A stretch of 64,000 nt of DNA from Brachyhypopomus gauderio (Eukaryota > Chordata > Actinopteri > Gymnotiformes > Hypopomidae). Every line of letters begins with the position of its first letter. Within the stretch, counting starts at the first letter, position 1. Made by a program: the position numbers and the translations under genes. The notes beneath the pieces were generated by a model. It saw only the letters and a program-made list of their open reading frames with translations, was not told the origin of the DNA and made no database searches. This document shows positions 1 through 13,027 of this stretch, piece after piece. Location: contig NC_135226.1 in assembly GCF_052324685.1 (NCBI RefSeq), positions 17,092,384 to 17,156,383 on the forward strand, read 5' to 3'.

Positions 1-78
1 GTCACAAATCGCATCGTTTCTTGCGGAGGGAACGCACCATCACAGAGAGTGGAGGTGTGTGTGGCTTTATCCTTCCAG

Positions 79-1341
79 ATAACATCAGTAGGCTTCACTT
101 CCCGGATCGTAGGTTCTGCGGTTCAGGTCTCCCTCCTCACCTGACCTCCTCTGGGCCGATGATGACTGTGGTGTTTGTGGCTGATGAAGGTGTGGCTGAC
201 AGTGGCTTTTGTGCGTCGTATCAGGTCATCACTCGCTCAGAAAGTGAGTATTGTAAGGCTGTCTATTTACGAGTGGAACACGGCCTGTCTTTATAAGGCG
301 CTTTGGCACAGGAACACAAACAACAATGGTTAGTGGAAATATTATGCTCTGTGAAAGTAGGTGACAATATGCAGCACGTAATCGTATGACAATGAGGAGT
401 CATCCATGTTTTTGGAACTACATGAGTGCTATTCCCTATTTAGACGGAGGGGGATTTTTTAAAGGGATGTGACAATTACAAGTTAATCGACACCTTTACG
501 GATACAGCTGCTTAACGTCCGAGTATTGAAAACCGGTTTGAGTTGTGCAAACTCAAATAATCGATTACATAATGGCATCAAAATGGCCCATTGCTTCCAC
601 AAGGCCACTGTGCGTTCACTACACACCCTCTAGGGGGCTGCGGGTCCGGGCAGTTTGCCTGCCCCACGGGGGACTGTCTCCCCGCCGAGCGTGTCTGCGA
701 CGGCTGGGACGACTGTGCTGACGGAGCCGATGAGCAAAGCTGCAGCAACTCCACCTTCCCTCCTTTCAGTAAGAGTGGGCGCCCGTACCTGCCGTGATGC
801 ACGCATTAAAAACACAGAGGGAATAGGAAAATATAAAGCATCTTCTAAAGGGTCTTGTTAGTGTTCCTGAAGGAAGAGTTTATCCACGTCGCTCTAGAAT
901 CATCTTGTGAGCGCATCCAGGTGGAGATGTGCCAAGGTCTGAGCTACAACCTCACCTCCTTCCCAAACGTGTGGCTCTCCATCACCGATCAAAGCCAGGC
1001 TGCCGACATGCTGGGCGAGTACAAGGTGAGGGACTACAGTACCCAGAATCCTCTATGTCACGTTCAGGGTGGTTGAATAACCCCTTTGATACGTCTGGGT
1101 GTGCCTCTTTGTGCAGGCGCTGATGGAGCTGGCGTGCTTCGAGCCCCTGCGGCAGCTGGTGTGTGCCATGTTCCTGCCCCAGTGCAGCCCGTGGGGTGGG
1201 GTGCTCCAACCGTGCAGGACCGTTTGCTCGGCCGCCCGGAGACGATGCGGCCGGGCCCTGGATCTCCTGGGCCTGAGCTGGCCTCTCGGCTGCCACCTCC
1301 TACCTGACTCGCAAGACCCCCTGGCGTGTTCCCTCCCCTAG
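79..1341 (+). CDS. mfrp: Membrane frizzled-related protein, 3' part (four last exons)
   Basis: The window opens inside this gene. Four exons are readable: 79-243, 634-768, 898-1025 and 1117-1341 (stop TAG), with phases that join cleanly (1, 1, 0). In order they encode the end of the second CUB domain (RFCGSGLPPHL), an LDL-receptor class A module (CPTGDCLPAERVCDGWDDC) and a frizzled cysteine-rich domain (CERIQVEMCQGLSYN through CSAARRRCGRAL to the final CSLP). CUB-LDLa-frizzled order with the protein ending just after the frizzled domain is the signature of MFRP, a single-pass protein of retinal pigment epithelium and ciliary body linked to eye growth. The transmembrane segment, first CUB and first LDLa lie upstream of the window. 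The first exon boundary at 79 is the least certain. Confidence 0.88.
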
Positions 1342-1853
1342 GACGCCTCGAGGCCCGACTGTACCTGCATGCATCACTGTGGCCGTCCGCCGCTGGTGGG
1401 GCCCATCAGTCTGTGCCTGTTCTGACAGTTTCTGGAGGATGATTTTATGGAGAATGGTTTTATGGTTTTATTGCTTGGTATCGTGATAGTTTCTTGGCAG
1501 ATTCGTGAAGGATTTGACTTCCTTGCAAAAATGCTAAAAGTTTACTTTTGAGTAAAACAAGTTTTAGGCTAACGTTTAAATAACTATTTTTGTCACTCCA
1601 GTGTATGCTTTAATTAAATTATCTAGTGTGCATCATAGTTAGCTGTATATTGTAGTAGGTTCTTTAGTAAAATATTAAAACAGCAGATCAATTTGTTCTA
1701 AAAAATGCTTTTTGCCTTTTATTCCTCAAAACAACTTACCAAAGACCCATAAACATTCTTTCTACAGCACTGTTACTATACTGCAAAGCACAGAATGTAG
1801 CAGCTAAATAAGTGTTTCTCCCAAAACCTTCATGGAAAATGTCCATGATGTAT

Positions 1854-1980
1854 ATTCAATTCAATTCAATTCAATTTTATTTATATAGCACTTTAAAACA
1901 ACAGCAAGTGTCGACCAAAGTGCAACATCTACAAATTGTAGTGCGAAAACAAGGCAATAAAAGACACTAAAAGGATTAAC
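1854..1980. repeat. Fish dispersed-repeat fragment with TTCAA tandem lead
   Basis: About four copies of the pentamer TTCAA run into TTTTATTTATATAGCACTTT, a phrase seen very often in teleost genomes as part of a dispersed repeat. The right boundary is not clear. The family is not assigned. Confidence 0.5.
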
Positions 1981-3019
1981 ACAATAAGCTTAATTAACTG
2001 AATTAAAAGCCAGTGAGAAAAGATGGCATTTTAAGCAATTTAAGTATAAATTAATCCTGCGCTGGAAAATGTGAGAGTTTGTAGCTCCTACTGAATACTG
2101 TGTTATTGTGTTGAAGTGACAGTTCCCCACAATGGCAGTTAAATATGTATAATTGTATAGAATGTTTTTGCATTTTATATCTATATAGTGTATTGCTATC
2201 ATTTTGTCTTACAGTAACTTACAATAAATTACAGTAAAGCACAATTTCTCTTGATTCTATAAAAAATGCATCTTAGAAATGTTTTTTTGTGTGAATGAAA
2301 GTCTCATTACTGTACTTCACAAGAAAACTGTGATTTTCAAACAAAACTGTGATCATAAACATGCAGTTTTGATAACCAAGAAGTAACCAAGAATATGTAA
2401 AGCAGCCAGTATGAATAAGTTGATGTGTATTTTACTTTATATCAGATATTTGTTCATATTATATTTTCTATCCGCCACATCGTTGCTCCTTCTCTGAAGT
2501 GTTAATGACCTGGTTTGTACAGATTATTCCTTGCCAGTAACAAAAAGCTTAACATTATGTCAATGGGAAAATCTTAGAAGCACAGACTGAAATGATCAGG
2601 TTTTGCCTTTCATAACAATTCATCATGTTAGTGTCTATAATTATAATCTATATACATTAATTCTATTCAGGAGGAATCAGAGAAGACAGTAAATGACCTA
2701 GATTACAGAAGGACTAAGATTAGTCTTAATTTAGAATGTGGCAAATAGACAAATGAAAATCATTTATCTCTTTAAAACACTTTTATTGAAATGCCTGGTA
2801 CAAAACAAATCCAGTTAGTGGTTTGACATGATAAGGTATTTTTCCCAAACAGTGAAAGTTCTGAAAAATGATTAATTTACTTAAACTCGTCACAACACCA
2901 ATGCAGTATTTGTAAAATTATCTAGTCAATAGATTAAGTGCTACTATTTCAAATGTCCAGAATAGGGACACCGGCATTGCATAGTTCAGGGGCAGACAGT
3001 GATGTTCAAGGTTAATGAG

Positions 3020-3121
3020 GCTCATTAATGAACATGATATCAACAATCATAAACGTCAGTTCTAAAGTGTGCTCATTAATGAACATGATATCAACAATCA
3101 TAAACGTCAGTTCTAAAGTGT
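3020..3121. repeat. Perfect 51-bp tandem duplication
   Basis: A 51-base unit beginning GCTCATTAATGAACATG is present twice head to tail (3020-3070 and 3071-3121) with no differences that I can see. It lies just beyond the nudt8 stop codon, in its probable 3' UTR. Confidence 0.9.
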
Positions 3122-3199
3122 GCTATCAAACTCTGCATCAAGGACAAATAAACAATTTTTTGCATCAAAAATGCCCTCTAGAATCAAGATGTACAATTG

Positions 3200-5052
3200 T
3201 TAAACAGGCATAATGACTTTGAGGGTTTGATCCAAGGCTATTGCAGTCAGCCCCCAGATTCTGTACTTAGCATTGTGAAACACAGGAAGAGTGTAGCTAT
3301 AGTGATCACCAGTCCGAAAGTGTGTGTAACCCCGGTTCTGAGGGTTGCATAGATGGGCTACAGTCAGGGTGAAGATCTCTTCCACCTGTAGGACACGGAG
3401 GGACACAAGGAAAAAGAAAGTCCAGCAAGAAGCTTTATCTGAAGACGAGCACCTCAACTCCGCTTACCTCGGTTGGGTTGGGACGGAGCGTTAGAGATTC
3501 CAGAGGTCCGAGGTTGGCTAGCACAGGAGCAATCAACATTCCCGACTGAAAAAGCACAACATAAATAAAAATGCGTGCACCTATGAGTAACGCGCAATTA
3601 CAACAGAACTTGCTTATATCTTTTTGACATTGGGGGGGGGGGGGGGGGGGGGGCTGCTAAATAAAGAAATGGGGGAGATGGCAGCAACTACAAAGAAAGG
3701 ATTTAAGATTGACATATTATTATGCATGTGTATCGGGTATAATGATGCACCTTAAAGTTGAAGTTCTCCAATCAGGGTGGAGCATGCAACCAATTTTAAA
3801 TGGCCAATTGGTTTTGACCTGGTGCCCCCATATCTGTTAGATATACATTTGCAGAACAGTATTCAAAGTAGTGGAGAGCCAAGAAGATGACAGGAAATAA
3901 GGGCTGTGTAGCTGTGTTCACAGCATTCCCCCATCACGATCTTCCATGAAACTACACTGAACCTGAACCACGTCAAACTTTCCAAACTTAGCAGGTTGAG
4001 TTCTGGGGAGAAGGCTAGCGTGTGACGCCCCGGTGTGCGGTGGCGTGAACTCTCACGTGAGCGAAGCCTCACCCTATCACGCAGTGGCTTCAGGAGACCC
4101 CACACTTCGTCCTCGGTCACGGCAACCCCGAGCTCCTCGTACGCCTCTCGTAGTGCCGTGTCCACGACGTTCCTGTCCGAGGAGTCTCGCTTCCCACCCG
4201 CGAAACTGCCGGGTGAAGACATGTTTGCGTTCAGATACAGACATCCCGTTCAGAAGCAGATAACAAGGGAACTGACGTCATCACAACAGTTGTTATCTGT
4301 AAGTAACATTACTGGGTGGCACCACGAAGGGAACACTACTTAGTCTGATGTAAGTTTAATGCTGATATCTTTATCATTATATCCTTATAACTAAAATAAA
4401 TACTCTGATAACCAAAAAAAAAGCCTCTGACAGGCCTGAGATCTTTAATCTGAACTCATTTCTAGTCATAATTTTAACAAAAAATGTTAGAATGTATCTA
4501 TCAATCATGAAACTTCTCTACACAGATGTGGTGCTCCTTGCCTGTGTTTATATATTTATTCATTTAATACTTGCACATAAAGTACTACCCTTGCACAGAA
4601 GGATAGATTTAAGCACTCAGCAGGCACGTCTTTGGATGGAGGGTGTGAGATGGATACATGTGTCTCCTGAGGTGGCCACGTCTGACGAAGGCTAACCACC
4701 CACTGTACAATGTGCGGCTTTAAATAGGACAGAACCAGTACCAGTACCTGACGTCGCCTTTGTGTCGCCCCCTCAGTTTGCTGGATCTGAGTGTGAAGAG
4801 AAGAGAGGGTTCTCCGCCCACGGTGCACAGACCCACCAGCACGGCCGCGCAGCCCTTGGCCGGCACCGTCTCGTAGAGCGCCGCGTTGGCCCGCAGCTGG
4901 CCACGGCAGCGGGCCTCGTTCTGGGCTGACAGGCACTCGTCCAGGGTGGCCGGCTGGGCCGCTCTCCTGTGCACGCCCCGGGCTCGGGCCGTCAAAAGTC
5001 CGTAATGGCTCTGACCCGCGGGACAGGGAGTCCAGAGCCTCCTGGTTAACAT
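3200..5052 (-). CDS. nudt8: Nudix hydrolase 8, mitochondrial CoA diphosphatase type
   Basis: Four minus-strand exons: 5052-4748, 4205-4073, 3545-3468 and 3385-3200 (stop at 3202-3200). They total 702 bases with matching phases, giving 233 aa, close to human NUDT8. The chosen start gives an arginine-rich N-terminus (MLTRRLWTPCPAGQ) that suits mitochondrial import; the frame is open further upstream, but nothing there resembles the family. The NUDT7/8 CoA-pyrophosphatase lead-in (LRSSKLRGRHKGDVS) runs into the Nudix box at about residues 103-126, ending REAYEELGV with the metal-binding glutamates. The usual FPGGK reads FAGGK here. The last exons carry NRGYTHFRTGDHYSYTLPVF and WGLTAIALDQTLK, typical of NUDT8. 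The family hydrolyses CoA and acyl-CoA species; activity here is inferred. Confidence 0.9.
3632..3653. repeat. Homopolymer G22 in nudt8 intron 2
   Basis: An uninterrupted run of 22 G on the plus strand, which is C22 in the nudt8 transcript. It lies between exon 3 and exon 2, about 90 bases upstream of the exon 3 acceptor. Confidence 0.95.
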
Positions 5053-7058
5053 GTACGACCCATTAAACTTGCCTGTGACCCCACAGGGAGAACGGTAGTT
5101 CTGATTTTTAACACCTGCGCTCTGCTCTGATTTGCACGTCCGTGCAGAATGGCCGTGCTTCTCCGCTTGCTGTCCAAGAGGTAGGCGGATGCAGGGAGTG
5201 GACTCCCCGAACCGGTCTGATGAAATGGGCTTTGGAGGGGTCAGAGGTCCGGCTGCCTGCTTCGTCACGTCTGCAGGGTTAACACGAATGTCTGTGTTAC
5301 CGTGGCAACAGAAGGACCCGTGACGAGCCTCTCCAGTGAGTCTGTGCGGGTCGGGCTTCCTCTGCGGTCGTCCTCTCTCTCTACTGACCATGTGCAGCCA
5401 TTGTGAGTGAAGGCCGTTGCTCACTACGCCTCCGAGAGGGCGTTTCTGGGAGCGTCCGAGTGTCGTAATCACAGACTTATGGGTCCCCAGTAGGCATGCT
5501 GAAGTCACTGACCAAGGACACCTAAACATCCTGGGATGAAAACAAGTCCAAATGAAATTCGCAACAGGCAAATGGATCTGTAGCACATTTTTACAAATCA
5601 CTTATTCTGTGCTTAAGTGTGGGGAATTTTAGACCGTGAACACACATACTTATACATATGTATACAGTTAAATTTTGTGGAGTAGTCCACAAGGTTTCCA
5701 GAGAAACAGTATGTTTTGGAGGGTGAAGGAAGTGTCCTTTCTGGACTACACTACAGTCTTACTGTGTGTGAGTATGCTGTACCCAAATGTTTTTGCAAGT
5801 CTTGGAGAAATTCTCACATTTGCTAAGTACTTGTAGGATAAGGGACTAAAGTTCTGAATAAAACTAATGAAAGAGCATTATATTGTTATATACACACACA
5901 CTCACTCACTCACTCACTGCAAACCCAGAACTCCTGCCTAGCCATCACTACCAACTGGCATCATCCCTAATCCTAAAAATATAAAAAATAAATAAATACT
6001 TCGTTTCATGGGTGGCCAGTTTTAACCCACCTGCACACTGATCCAACACACCTGATCATTAACACACACTCACTGTGCTAAAGGTGTGCTGCTGAGGGCG
6101 CTGTGCGTATCGGTGGCCTTCAAAGACCAAGAGGTGAATTTCCTAGACGTCCTGGAGATCAGGCACGATACCTGTTCGTGACGCTGTAGTGCCACGATAA
6201 ACCAGCTCATGTTTCACATGAACATGCGGCTTTTCTCGATAACGGGCGCCCGCGGTATCGTATTGTACCTGTGTTTCTGACTTACAGGGGACGTTTTTTT
6301 AAGGCGATTTAATCCGCTACCAGATATAAGCACGGTTCAACCTCAGTCTCTGAATGCTCGGCCATATACCTGGTTATACCTCCGTATCTTATTCGTCTTT
6401 CTGTCTACGAGCGTGCGGTGACACTCGCCATGTTTCTGCAGGTGAAGCGCACCTGGTCAATGAACCCCGATACCTGCGACCCGTCATTAGCATTAGCTAG
6501 CGCAACTACACGCGGGCCAGCTAACTAGCTACAGTTTCCGAGTAAACGGCAATGTAGCTTTTAATTTCCTCCTCTTTTGGCACATTTTAAACCAACAACC
6601 ATGTATGTGATATCCAGACGTGCTCGTACAGGAAAGGTTTGAGGCTTCAAGTCACTCACCTTGAAAACAGCTAAAACACTGGAGCTTTCCGGTGGCTGAG
6701 CGGGTTGCCAGATGCGCCCCAAGTCCCCGTTTTAGGGTGATTACTAGACTAGCACTACAGTGAATGACTCGAGGACCTTGAAATTGAGTCTTTAACTTGA
6801 TACAATATACTTGGAGTATATTGGCCAATGGTCTAGGATTGACGCCTTCATTTCAGGCTACGTATGCAATCACCACAGCACAGTAAAGATATCATTTATA
6901 TCATTGAATAGTATTCACCTGTATTACTTAAAGTAAACTTAATTTGCCGATTCACTTAATACATGGCTGTTTACAAATAAGCGAAGTTCTTCAGATACTC
7001 TCAAATATATGACTGTTGGATATTAGTAATAAGCTAAAATGTGTATAACAAACTATAC

Positions 7059-7111
<53 letters not shown>

Positions 7112-7541
7112 TGTATATATATTGTACTTGTTTATTTACAATTTATCTTATTGAAATATTTCAACAAATACAATTTGAATGGTAAAACATTCAAATCTTA
7201 ACATTCATTGCTATCATTCTCAAACTTCTCAAACGTGTTATAAAATGTGAAATAATTTAGCTGACTCTCTCTCTCCATTAGTGACGTGATAAACAGGTCT
7301 GTCTTCCTTTTTTGCATTTCTCTCATTCTTCTCAGTCTACATCATTTAAACTGCGGGGACTGAAACTGGTAGAACTCCTGCACCTTCATCTCATGACTCA
7401 GGAAAGTACTACAGGACCTGTTATACCAGTCACTAACTCCACCCACTGTAGCTTTAATATCTAGCTCTTTGTGCTTTTCGGACGTAGCTCGTCTCTACAC
7501 CATCTCCAGGAAACTTGGCTTCTCCTTATTCTTTTCCCACG
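5053..7541. other. Intergenic, divergent nudt8/TRIM upstream region
   Basis: About 2.5 kb between the 5' end of nudt8 (-) and the TRIM start codon (+). No coding exon is supported. It should hold both promoters and 5' UTR exons, but no TATA box or splice junction is convincing. A short ACTC run lies near 5900, and an AT array is listed separately. Confidence 0.5.
7055..7122. repeat. AT-rich array with 20-base higher-order period
   Basis: An alternating AT tract in which ATGTATATAT recurs at 7071, 7091 and 7111. The array therefore has a 20-base period, three units long, rather than being plain (AT)n. Confidence 0.85.
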
Positions 7542-10500
7542 ATGGCTACGTCCAGCTGCCCTCCAGATATGTTTTCCTGCGCCGTTTGTCTGGAAGTCCT
7601 GTGTGACCCGGCTACGCTTCCTTGTGGTCACACCTACTGCCTCCAGTGCATCCAGAAACATTGGGATAAGGCTGCAAAGGGTGTGTACTCGTGCCCCCAG
7701 TGCAGACAGGTGTTCAAACCCAGACCCTGCCTGGGCAGGAACAACATGCTGATGGAGGCTATGAAGAAGCTGAGCGTAAGGGAGCAGGACCGGCCTCCAT
7801 CGCCCGTTTGCTCCTCCGTTGCTCCGTCTGCCGACACGCACGTGGATTTCTCTGCTCAAGCGGCACCGCCCAACGGAGTTGGGGAACCCAATGAAGGGGG
7901 CCCGGTCCAGGAAGGCCTTTATCCACAGCTCCCTCACAGCTCCCCTGAACTCTGTCCCCTGCACCAACAGGTGCTTGAGTTGTACTGCTGTGATGACAAG
8001 GAGAAAGTGTGTGACGAATGTAGCCTCCTGGGACACAAGGGTCATCGAGTGGTCCGTCCGGACGAGGAAAGGAATGAGAAACAGGTATTGTTTGCTTTTT
8101 AAATCTGTTTGGACTCCGTATGTCTCATTGGCTTCATCCACCTCAAGCTGGATGATTTACTCTTGAGTTTAAAAAATGTTTTGATTGATCACATTTTTTT
8201 TTGTTGTTTTTCTTTCTCACCGAGCAGCGAAAGCTGGCAACACTGATACAAAAGTGTATCCATGACAGACAGCAGATCATACAAACATTACCACAGGTCT
8301 TCCAAGCCCACAAGGTAAAACTAAAGCTTACTACCTTCTATCAAGTAGAAGAGAATTAAGTGAAATACGTTTGCTAGGAACTGCTCATTGATTGGGTGGC
8401 ACACACATTTGGTTCAGGATGCCGTTCAGGGCCTGCAGACGGACAGCCTGGAGATCCACGCTGAGGCCATGAAGAGTGTTGAGTCGATGAGCTCCCACGT
8501 AACGGAGCTCCTTCACAACTACGAGTCCTCCTATTATAATCGCCTCGAGGCCAACCGCTACCGTCTGCAGCACGAGATCAGCCAGCTGGCCAAGCGAGAG
8601 GAAGAGCTGAACAGGCTGTCCAACACAGAAGACTCCATTCAGTTCCTTCACGTAAGCAAGAGAAGACCCACTACAAGCATTTGCCTCCTTACTAGCTGAA
8701 TTGGAGCATACGAAGGCAGAATATAGGTTGTTCTACTAGTTTTTTAGTTATATAACTCTACCCTGATGGTTTGTAGGTTTTTGTATTGGACTACCTGTTA
8801 TTAATACCTCCTCTTGTGCTGTGGGGTGCAGAATATTGACTCCATGATGGATGTAGAGCAGGTTGGCAGTGCGGGGCTGCAGATGGGCCGGCCGGAGGAA
8901 GAAGCCGGGGGGATCGGCTCAGCCTTGGGGGCTTTCAGAGAGGGCCTGCATGACTTTCTCAAGGGAAGCTTGACCACCATCTTCAGAGCTGGTGAGACCT
9001 GCTGCCTGTCCAGAACACCGTAACTGAACCTGGGGCAGGCGGCTCGTGGTGTTTTTTTATTCGTCATCCAAACATTTGATGTCTTCATTCAACAAATTCA
9101 CCCAGCATGCACAACTCAGGGTCCACCACCGAACCGTCAGCCCTGTGAAATAATGATACAATTTCTGATGATGGAATAAAAATGGTTTGTTTTGCCCCTG
9201 TAGTGAACGATGCTGCAGTTACAGCAACGGAGCCTCCTGCTCAGGCCTCAGCATCAGGACCGCTGCCTCCCACAGCATCAGGACCGCTGCCTCCCACAGC
9301 ATCAGGACCGCTGCCTCCCACAGCATCAGGACCGCTGCCTCCCTCTCTGCCAGCCACGTCACAGAAATCAGGTAAGACGTGGGCTTGTTTTGCATTATTT
9401 CCCCTAAGGAAAAACTGCTGGATCTTGACTTGATGTTATAATTTGTGTGTTGTAATTGTTTTAGCATGCTCCCCATTGTTAACGTTCTCCGTTTCATCTC
9501 AGTAAACATCCATCAAAAACAAATACTTAATAGCATATTTATTAAATCATATGGAATTTCTAATGGGATAATAGAATGATTTTAAGTAAAGCTTAACTGC
9601 TTTGTATTTAGAAGCCGCATCCATCATGAGTAAGCCGCTGGGCACCACGCCTGATTCATGCACCCCTCATCAGCCTCCACCACCTTCTGCAAGCTCAGGT
9701 GCAACACACACAGAATGCAGTGCAGGAGCAACATATTTTGATTTCTAGTCTTAATGACCTCCGCTTTTCTTTTTGTGCAGTAAAGAAATTGACCTCCTTC
9801 AGTGTGGAAAACCCAGCACCTAAAACCAGGGAAGAAATGTTTAAATGTGAGTGCCTATTTACATCTTTCAAAATTAAAATGCAGGTGCAGAGCCCCAGTC
9901 AATATCCCATCACCGATTAATGGCTGAGGGCAGTAATGACTGAACCTCTGAGTCTGTCCGTTTGGAGTTGATAAATTGGCGTGAGATTTGGCCAGTTTGG
10001 TTCTCGAGTCCTCTGTACTTATTAGAACATTCCTTTGCCAAGACACACTCTCTGAAAGGTCGTCTGAATGTGAGACAAAGCAAACAATTACTCCTAATTA
10101 ATTAGGCAATACTGTATAATTCATTAAAATATTTTGTATAATCCTCAAGAATAAAATTTGTTGGTATAACTTCTAATTCTTTCAACATATAATTTGGCTA
10201 TTATATTTGGTTTTTGTAATAAACAAAAATCATTTCATTTTAGAGCAAGTAGCATTCTGTATTATTTGTTACCTGCTTGTATATCAAAAAAGTAAATCAA
10301 CCAGACTTTACAGTGCATTATTTTCAAAATCTAAATGAAATGGTCAAGTTTGCAAAAGTGTTATGTTTTCGAAGAATGCCAGTGCAAGGCCTTTTCTTTC
10401 AGTCCGCTTCGAGCCTACACTAGACCACAACAGCGAATTTCGTCATATTCGTTTGTCTGACGGGGACCGCAAGGCAACTCTCCGCGCCGAAAACCAGAAC

Positions 10501-11050
10501 TACCCGGACCATGCCGAGCGCTTCCTGTACTGGAGACAGGTCATGTGCCGGGAACCATTGGCTGGAAGCCCTTACTACTGGGAGGTAGAGTGGACCGGCC
10601 AGAAGGTACTGCAACACAAATGTTATGCAAAATTATGCGAAATAAGCATTAATATGCATAATTTTTGAAAACTGTAGAAGAGTGTTGGACAATGCAGAGT
10701 CATTTTCTCTTCAGGTCACCATCGGCGTGGCATATAAAGACATGGGGCGCTCTGCGTCGGACAACAGCTCCAGGATTGGCTACAACGATCACTCCTGGGG
10801 CCTGTACTGGTCAGGCACCTCCTTTTCTCTGTGGCATGATGGGAAGGAGACGACCCTGGCCGCACCCAAGGCACGCTGTGTGGGCATCTACCTGGACCAG
10901 CAGGCAGGCGTGCTGGCCTTCTACAGGGTTTTACACAAGCAGGCGCATCAGATCTGCTGCATCGAAACCGAATTCAGTGGCCCTCTCTACCCCAGCTTCC
11001 GCTTCTGGTCTGCGGTGGGCTCCACCATCACCCTGTGTCAGCTGGAATAA
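7542..11050 (+). CDS. TRIM family RING E3 ubiquitin ligase with PRY-SPRY domain
   Basis: Nine exons: 7542-8084, 8228-8314, 8418-8651, 8832-8991, 9204-9371, 9612-9698, 9781-9846, 10403-10605 and 10715-11050. They total 1884 bases (627 aa) and all phases agree. Domains in order: a C3HC4 RING from residue 13 (CAVCLEVLCDP, CGHTYCLQC, CPQC); one B-box 2 from about residue 138 (CPLHQQ, CDECSLLGHKGH); a coiled coil over exons 2-3 (a 234-base exon typical of TRIM25-like genes); a Ser/Pro-rich linker over exons 4-7; then PRY (LDHNSEFRHIRLSDGD) and SPRY (YYWEVEWTGQK, WSGTSFSLWHDGKE). This is a class C-IV TRIM, like TRIM25, TRIM65 and TRIM16, many of which act in antiviral signalling. I cannot say which is the true orthologue. 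The ATG at 7542 is chosen because the frame before it has no earlier ATG near the RING. Confidence 0.87.
9251..9342 (+). repeat. Coding 24-bp minisatellite in TRIM exon 5
   Basis: Three full and one partial copy of a 24-base unit starting GCATCAGGACCGCTGCCTCC, in frame, encode repeats of the octapeptide ASGPLPPT. The copies are nearly identical, which suggests recent expansion. It lies in the linker between coiled coil and PRY-SPRY. Confidence 0.92.
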
Positions 11051-13027
11051 GAGGGGAAGAAAAACACTGATGAAGGATGATGGCGGTTTGAAGATTCTGG
11101 GGGTTTCTTTTTTGGTGGTCACCATCATCTTTGGTTTTGCAGCATGTTTTGTAAAATTCCTCTAATTTTTCAGTAAAAATCTTGCATAAGGTGTCTTAGT
11201 GTTGTTGAAAATGCCACACTGTTTTGCATGGCCACTAGAGGGTGTGTATATTTATAACATGATCCAGGGTTTCTGTGAGTTTAATCATCATACAGGCGTG
11301 GAGTTTTGGATTGACACTCGTGACATCAGAGGAAATGATTACTAAGATGCACCTGGTTTGTTTCTGCTTACTGCGTTCTAAGTCTCTTAATTTTGTACAT
11401 CAAAATACATTCTGACCATAAACAGGATGTTTCTCTGTAGATCATAAAAGAATGACTGCAGAAAATCATACTGCATGCTCACTCTGCACACGCGGGCTAT
11501 ATCCTACATTTACCCCCAGTCTACTCTCATGTGGGCTTTAGCCTACTTTTCCCCCAATGTTCTCTCACATGAGCTTCTAGTCTTGCACCCACCCAAAATC
11601 GGCACAACATTCTATAGAGGTTCTGAAGACTGCATATGAGAGAGGTTTTCACACCAGCAAACCCATAGTGTCTCTAAAATACAGATTATGTGTCTTAGCT
11701 TTTTTAAGGTTCTACAAGACAGTAAATACACTCATCACTTCACTTTGTGGAAGCATACAGGTGGTGTCTACACCACTGTTAACCTGCACAATTTGCTTTC
11801 ATCCGTAGTCGGTTTTCTGACTATGGGACTCCTGCTGGCCTGGTAATTTGTACAGGACTACTGTCAACCCAGACATTAAACTCTAGCAGGCCTATGGTGG
11901 CATTTCAAACCCACAACATCCCCATGAAAGTGCTCTGTTGAGAATGGTCTGCTACCTAAGGAATATTTGGTCAGCATTTGTCCTGTGATCAGAAACGGAC
12001 ACTTGTGCATGCCAACAGTTAAATTGTGGTCTGTATCGTACATAAAATTCAACCAATTCAACAGTAGCCAGTTTGAGCCAGCATGATGAAGGTGTTTCTA
12101 ATAAAGTGAGAGATGAGGCTGAGGTGATTCTTTTCTGCTCCTAAGAAAAACAAGGTAGGGCTATAATGTACGGATGATGTGTAATGAATTTAGTTTTCAA
12201 ATATATATATCTTTGATATCTTGCATAATTTTGTAACGTCCATTTAACCTTTAATTTTATAAAGGCAGTAAATGGAGTTATAAGGTCAGTGTTGGTCACC
12301 ATATATCTCACCTACTGACAATTAAAAACAAAAAATCTCACTTCTTTGTTTATTGTGTTAAATTATCCTCACATTTACCAATGTTCTAAGCAGTTCACCT
12401 TAATGCACAACATTTCTTGTCCACTAAGTTGTGTCAAAATGATAGAAAAGGTATTCGTACACACTGGGATACATGTACTCCTAAAACAGCTGAAATTAGA
12501 AATCTGAAATGAGACTGCTTCAAATCTAATACAAAGAACTGGAAGAAAAGCAGTTTTACCCAGGTGAATTTTTGCGGAGCTGTTGCTCGGGTTTGGTTGA
12601 TGCCAGGAACATGAGGAGTAATTCTGTTGGTACAAGAGAGCTGCCCTTGCTCCACGGTGGAAAAAAACATTTCCCACCTTAAAAAAAGCAAACAACGGAT
12701 GAAATAATGTATTCAGAAACCGGTCTTTAATCTCGCTTAGACATTCTTGGCCACCGTTATCATGCGAGTCAATGCCCCATTCCCTGTGGAATCCTGATCC
12801 AATCACGCTGCCCCACCTCAGTGGGAGTACCATATCCTAAGCTTGAGACAGGTGTATATTGTCTGACATTGTGACCTACATATTAGACTCACCACCAGGA
12901 ACAAAACGCCAGCGGTTTCACCCATTCCCAGACCTAGAAAAAGCAAGAGGTGGAGCAAACCAAGCCTTTATAGCCATGCCTTCACCTCCATACTGCCTAT
13001 GGTCGGAGAACATCCATACACAGCAGA
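11051..13027. other. Intergenic, TRIM 3' flank and upstream of first C1q gene
   Basis: No coding exon is supported. The first part is presumably TRIM 3' UTR, and an AATAAA lies near 12100. Several ORF-length stretches on either strand resemble no family that I know. Confidence 0.5.

Larger units (their letters stand above)
1342..3199. other. mfrp 3' flank and intergenic space between convergent mfrp and nudt8
   Basis: No coding region is supported here. The stretch is AT-rich and should hold the 3' UTRs of mfrp (+) and nudt8 (-). On the minus strand an AATAAA-like signal lies near 2770, about 430 bases past the nudt8 stop. Two repeats are listed separately. Confidence 0.5.

Noticed and set aside
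5053-5601. N-terminal extension of nudt8 exon 1 to 5601
   Set aside because: Open frame but low-complexity and unlike the family. The Met at 5052 gives a normal length and a targeting peptide.
12375-12833. 152-codon minus-strand ORF
   Set aside because: No domain, biased composition, no supporting context.
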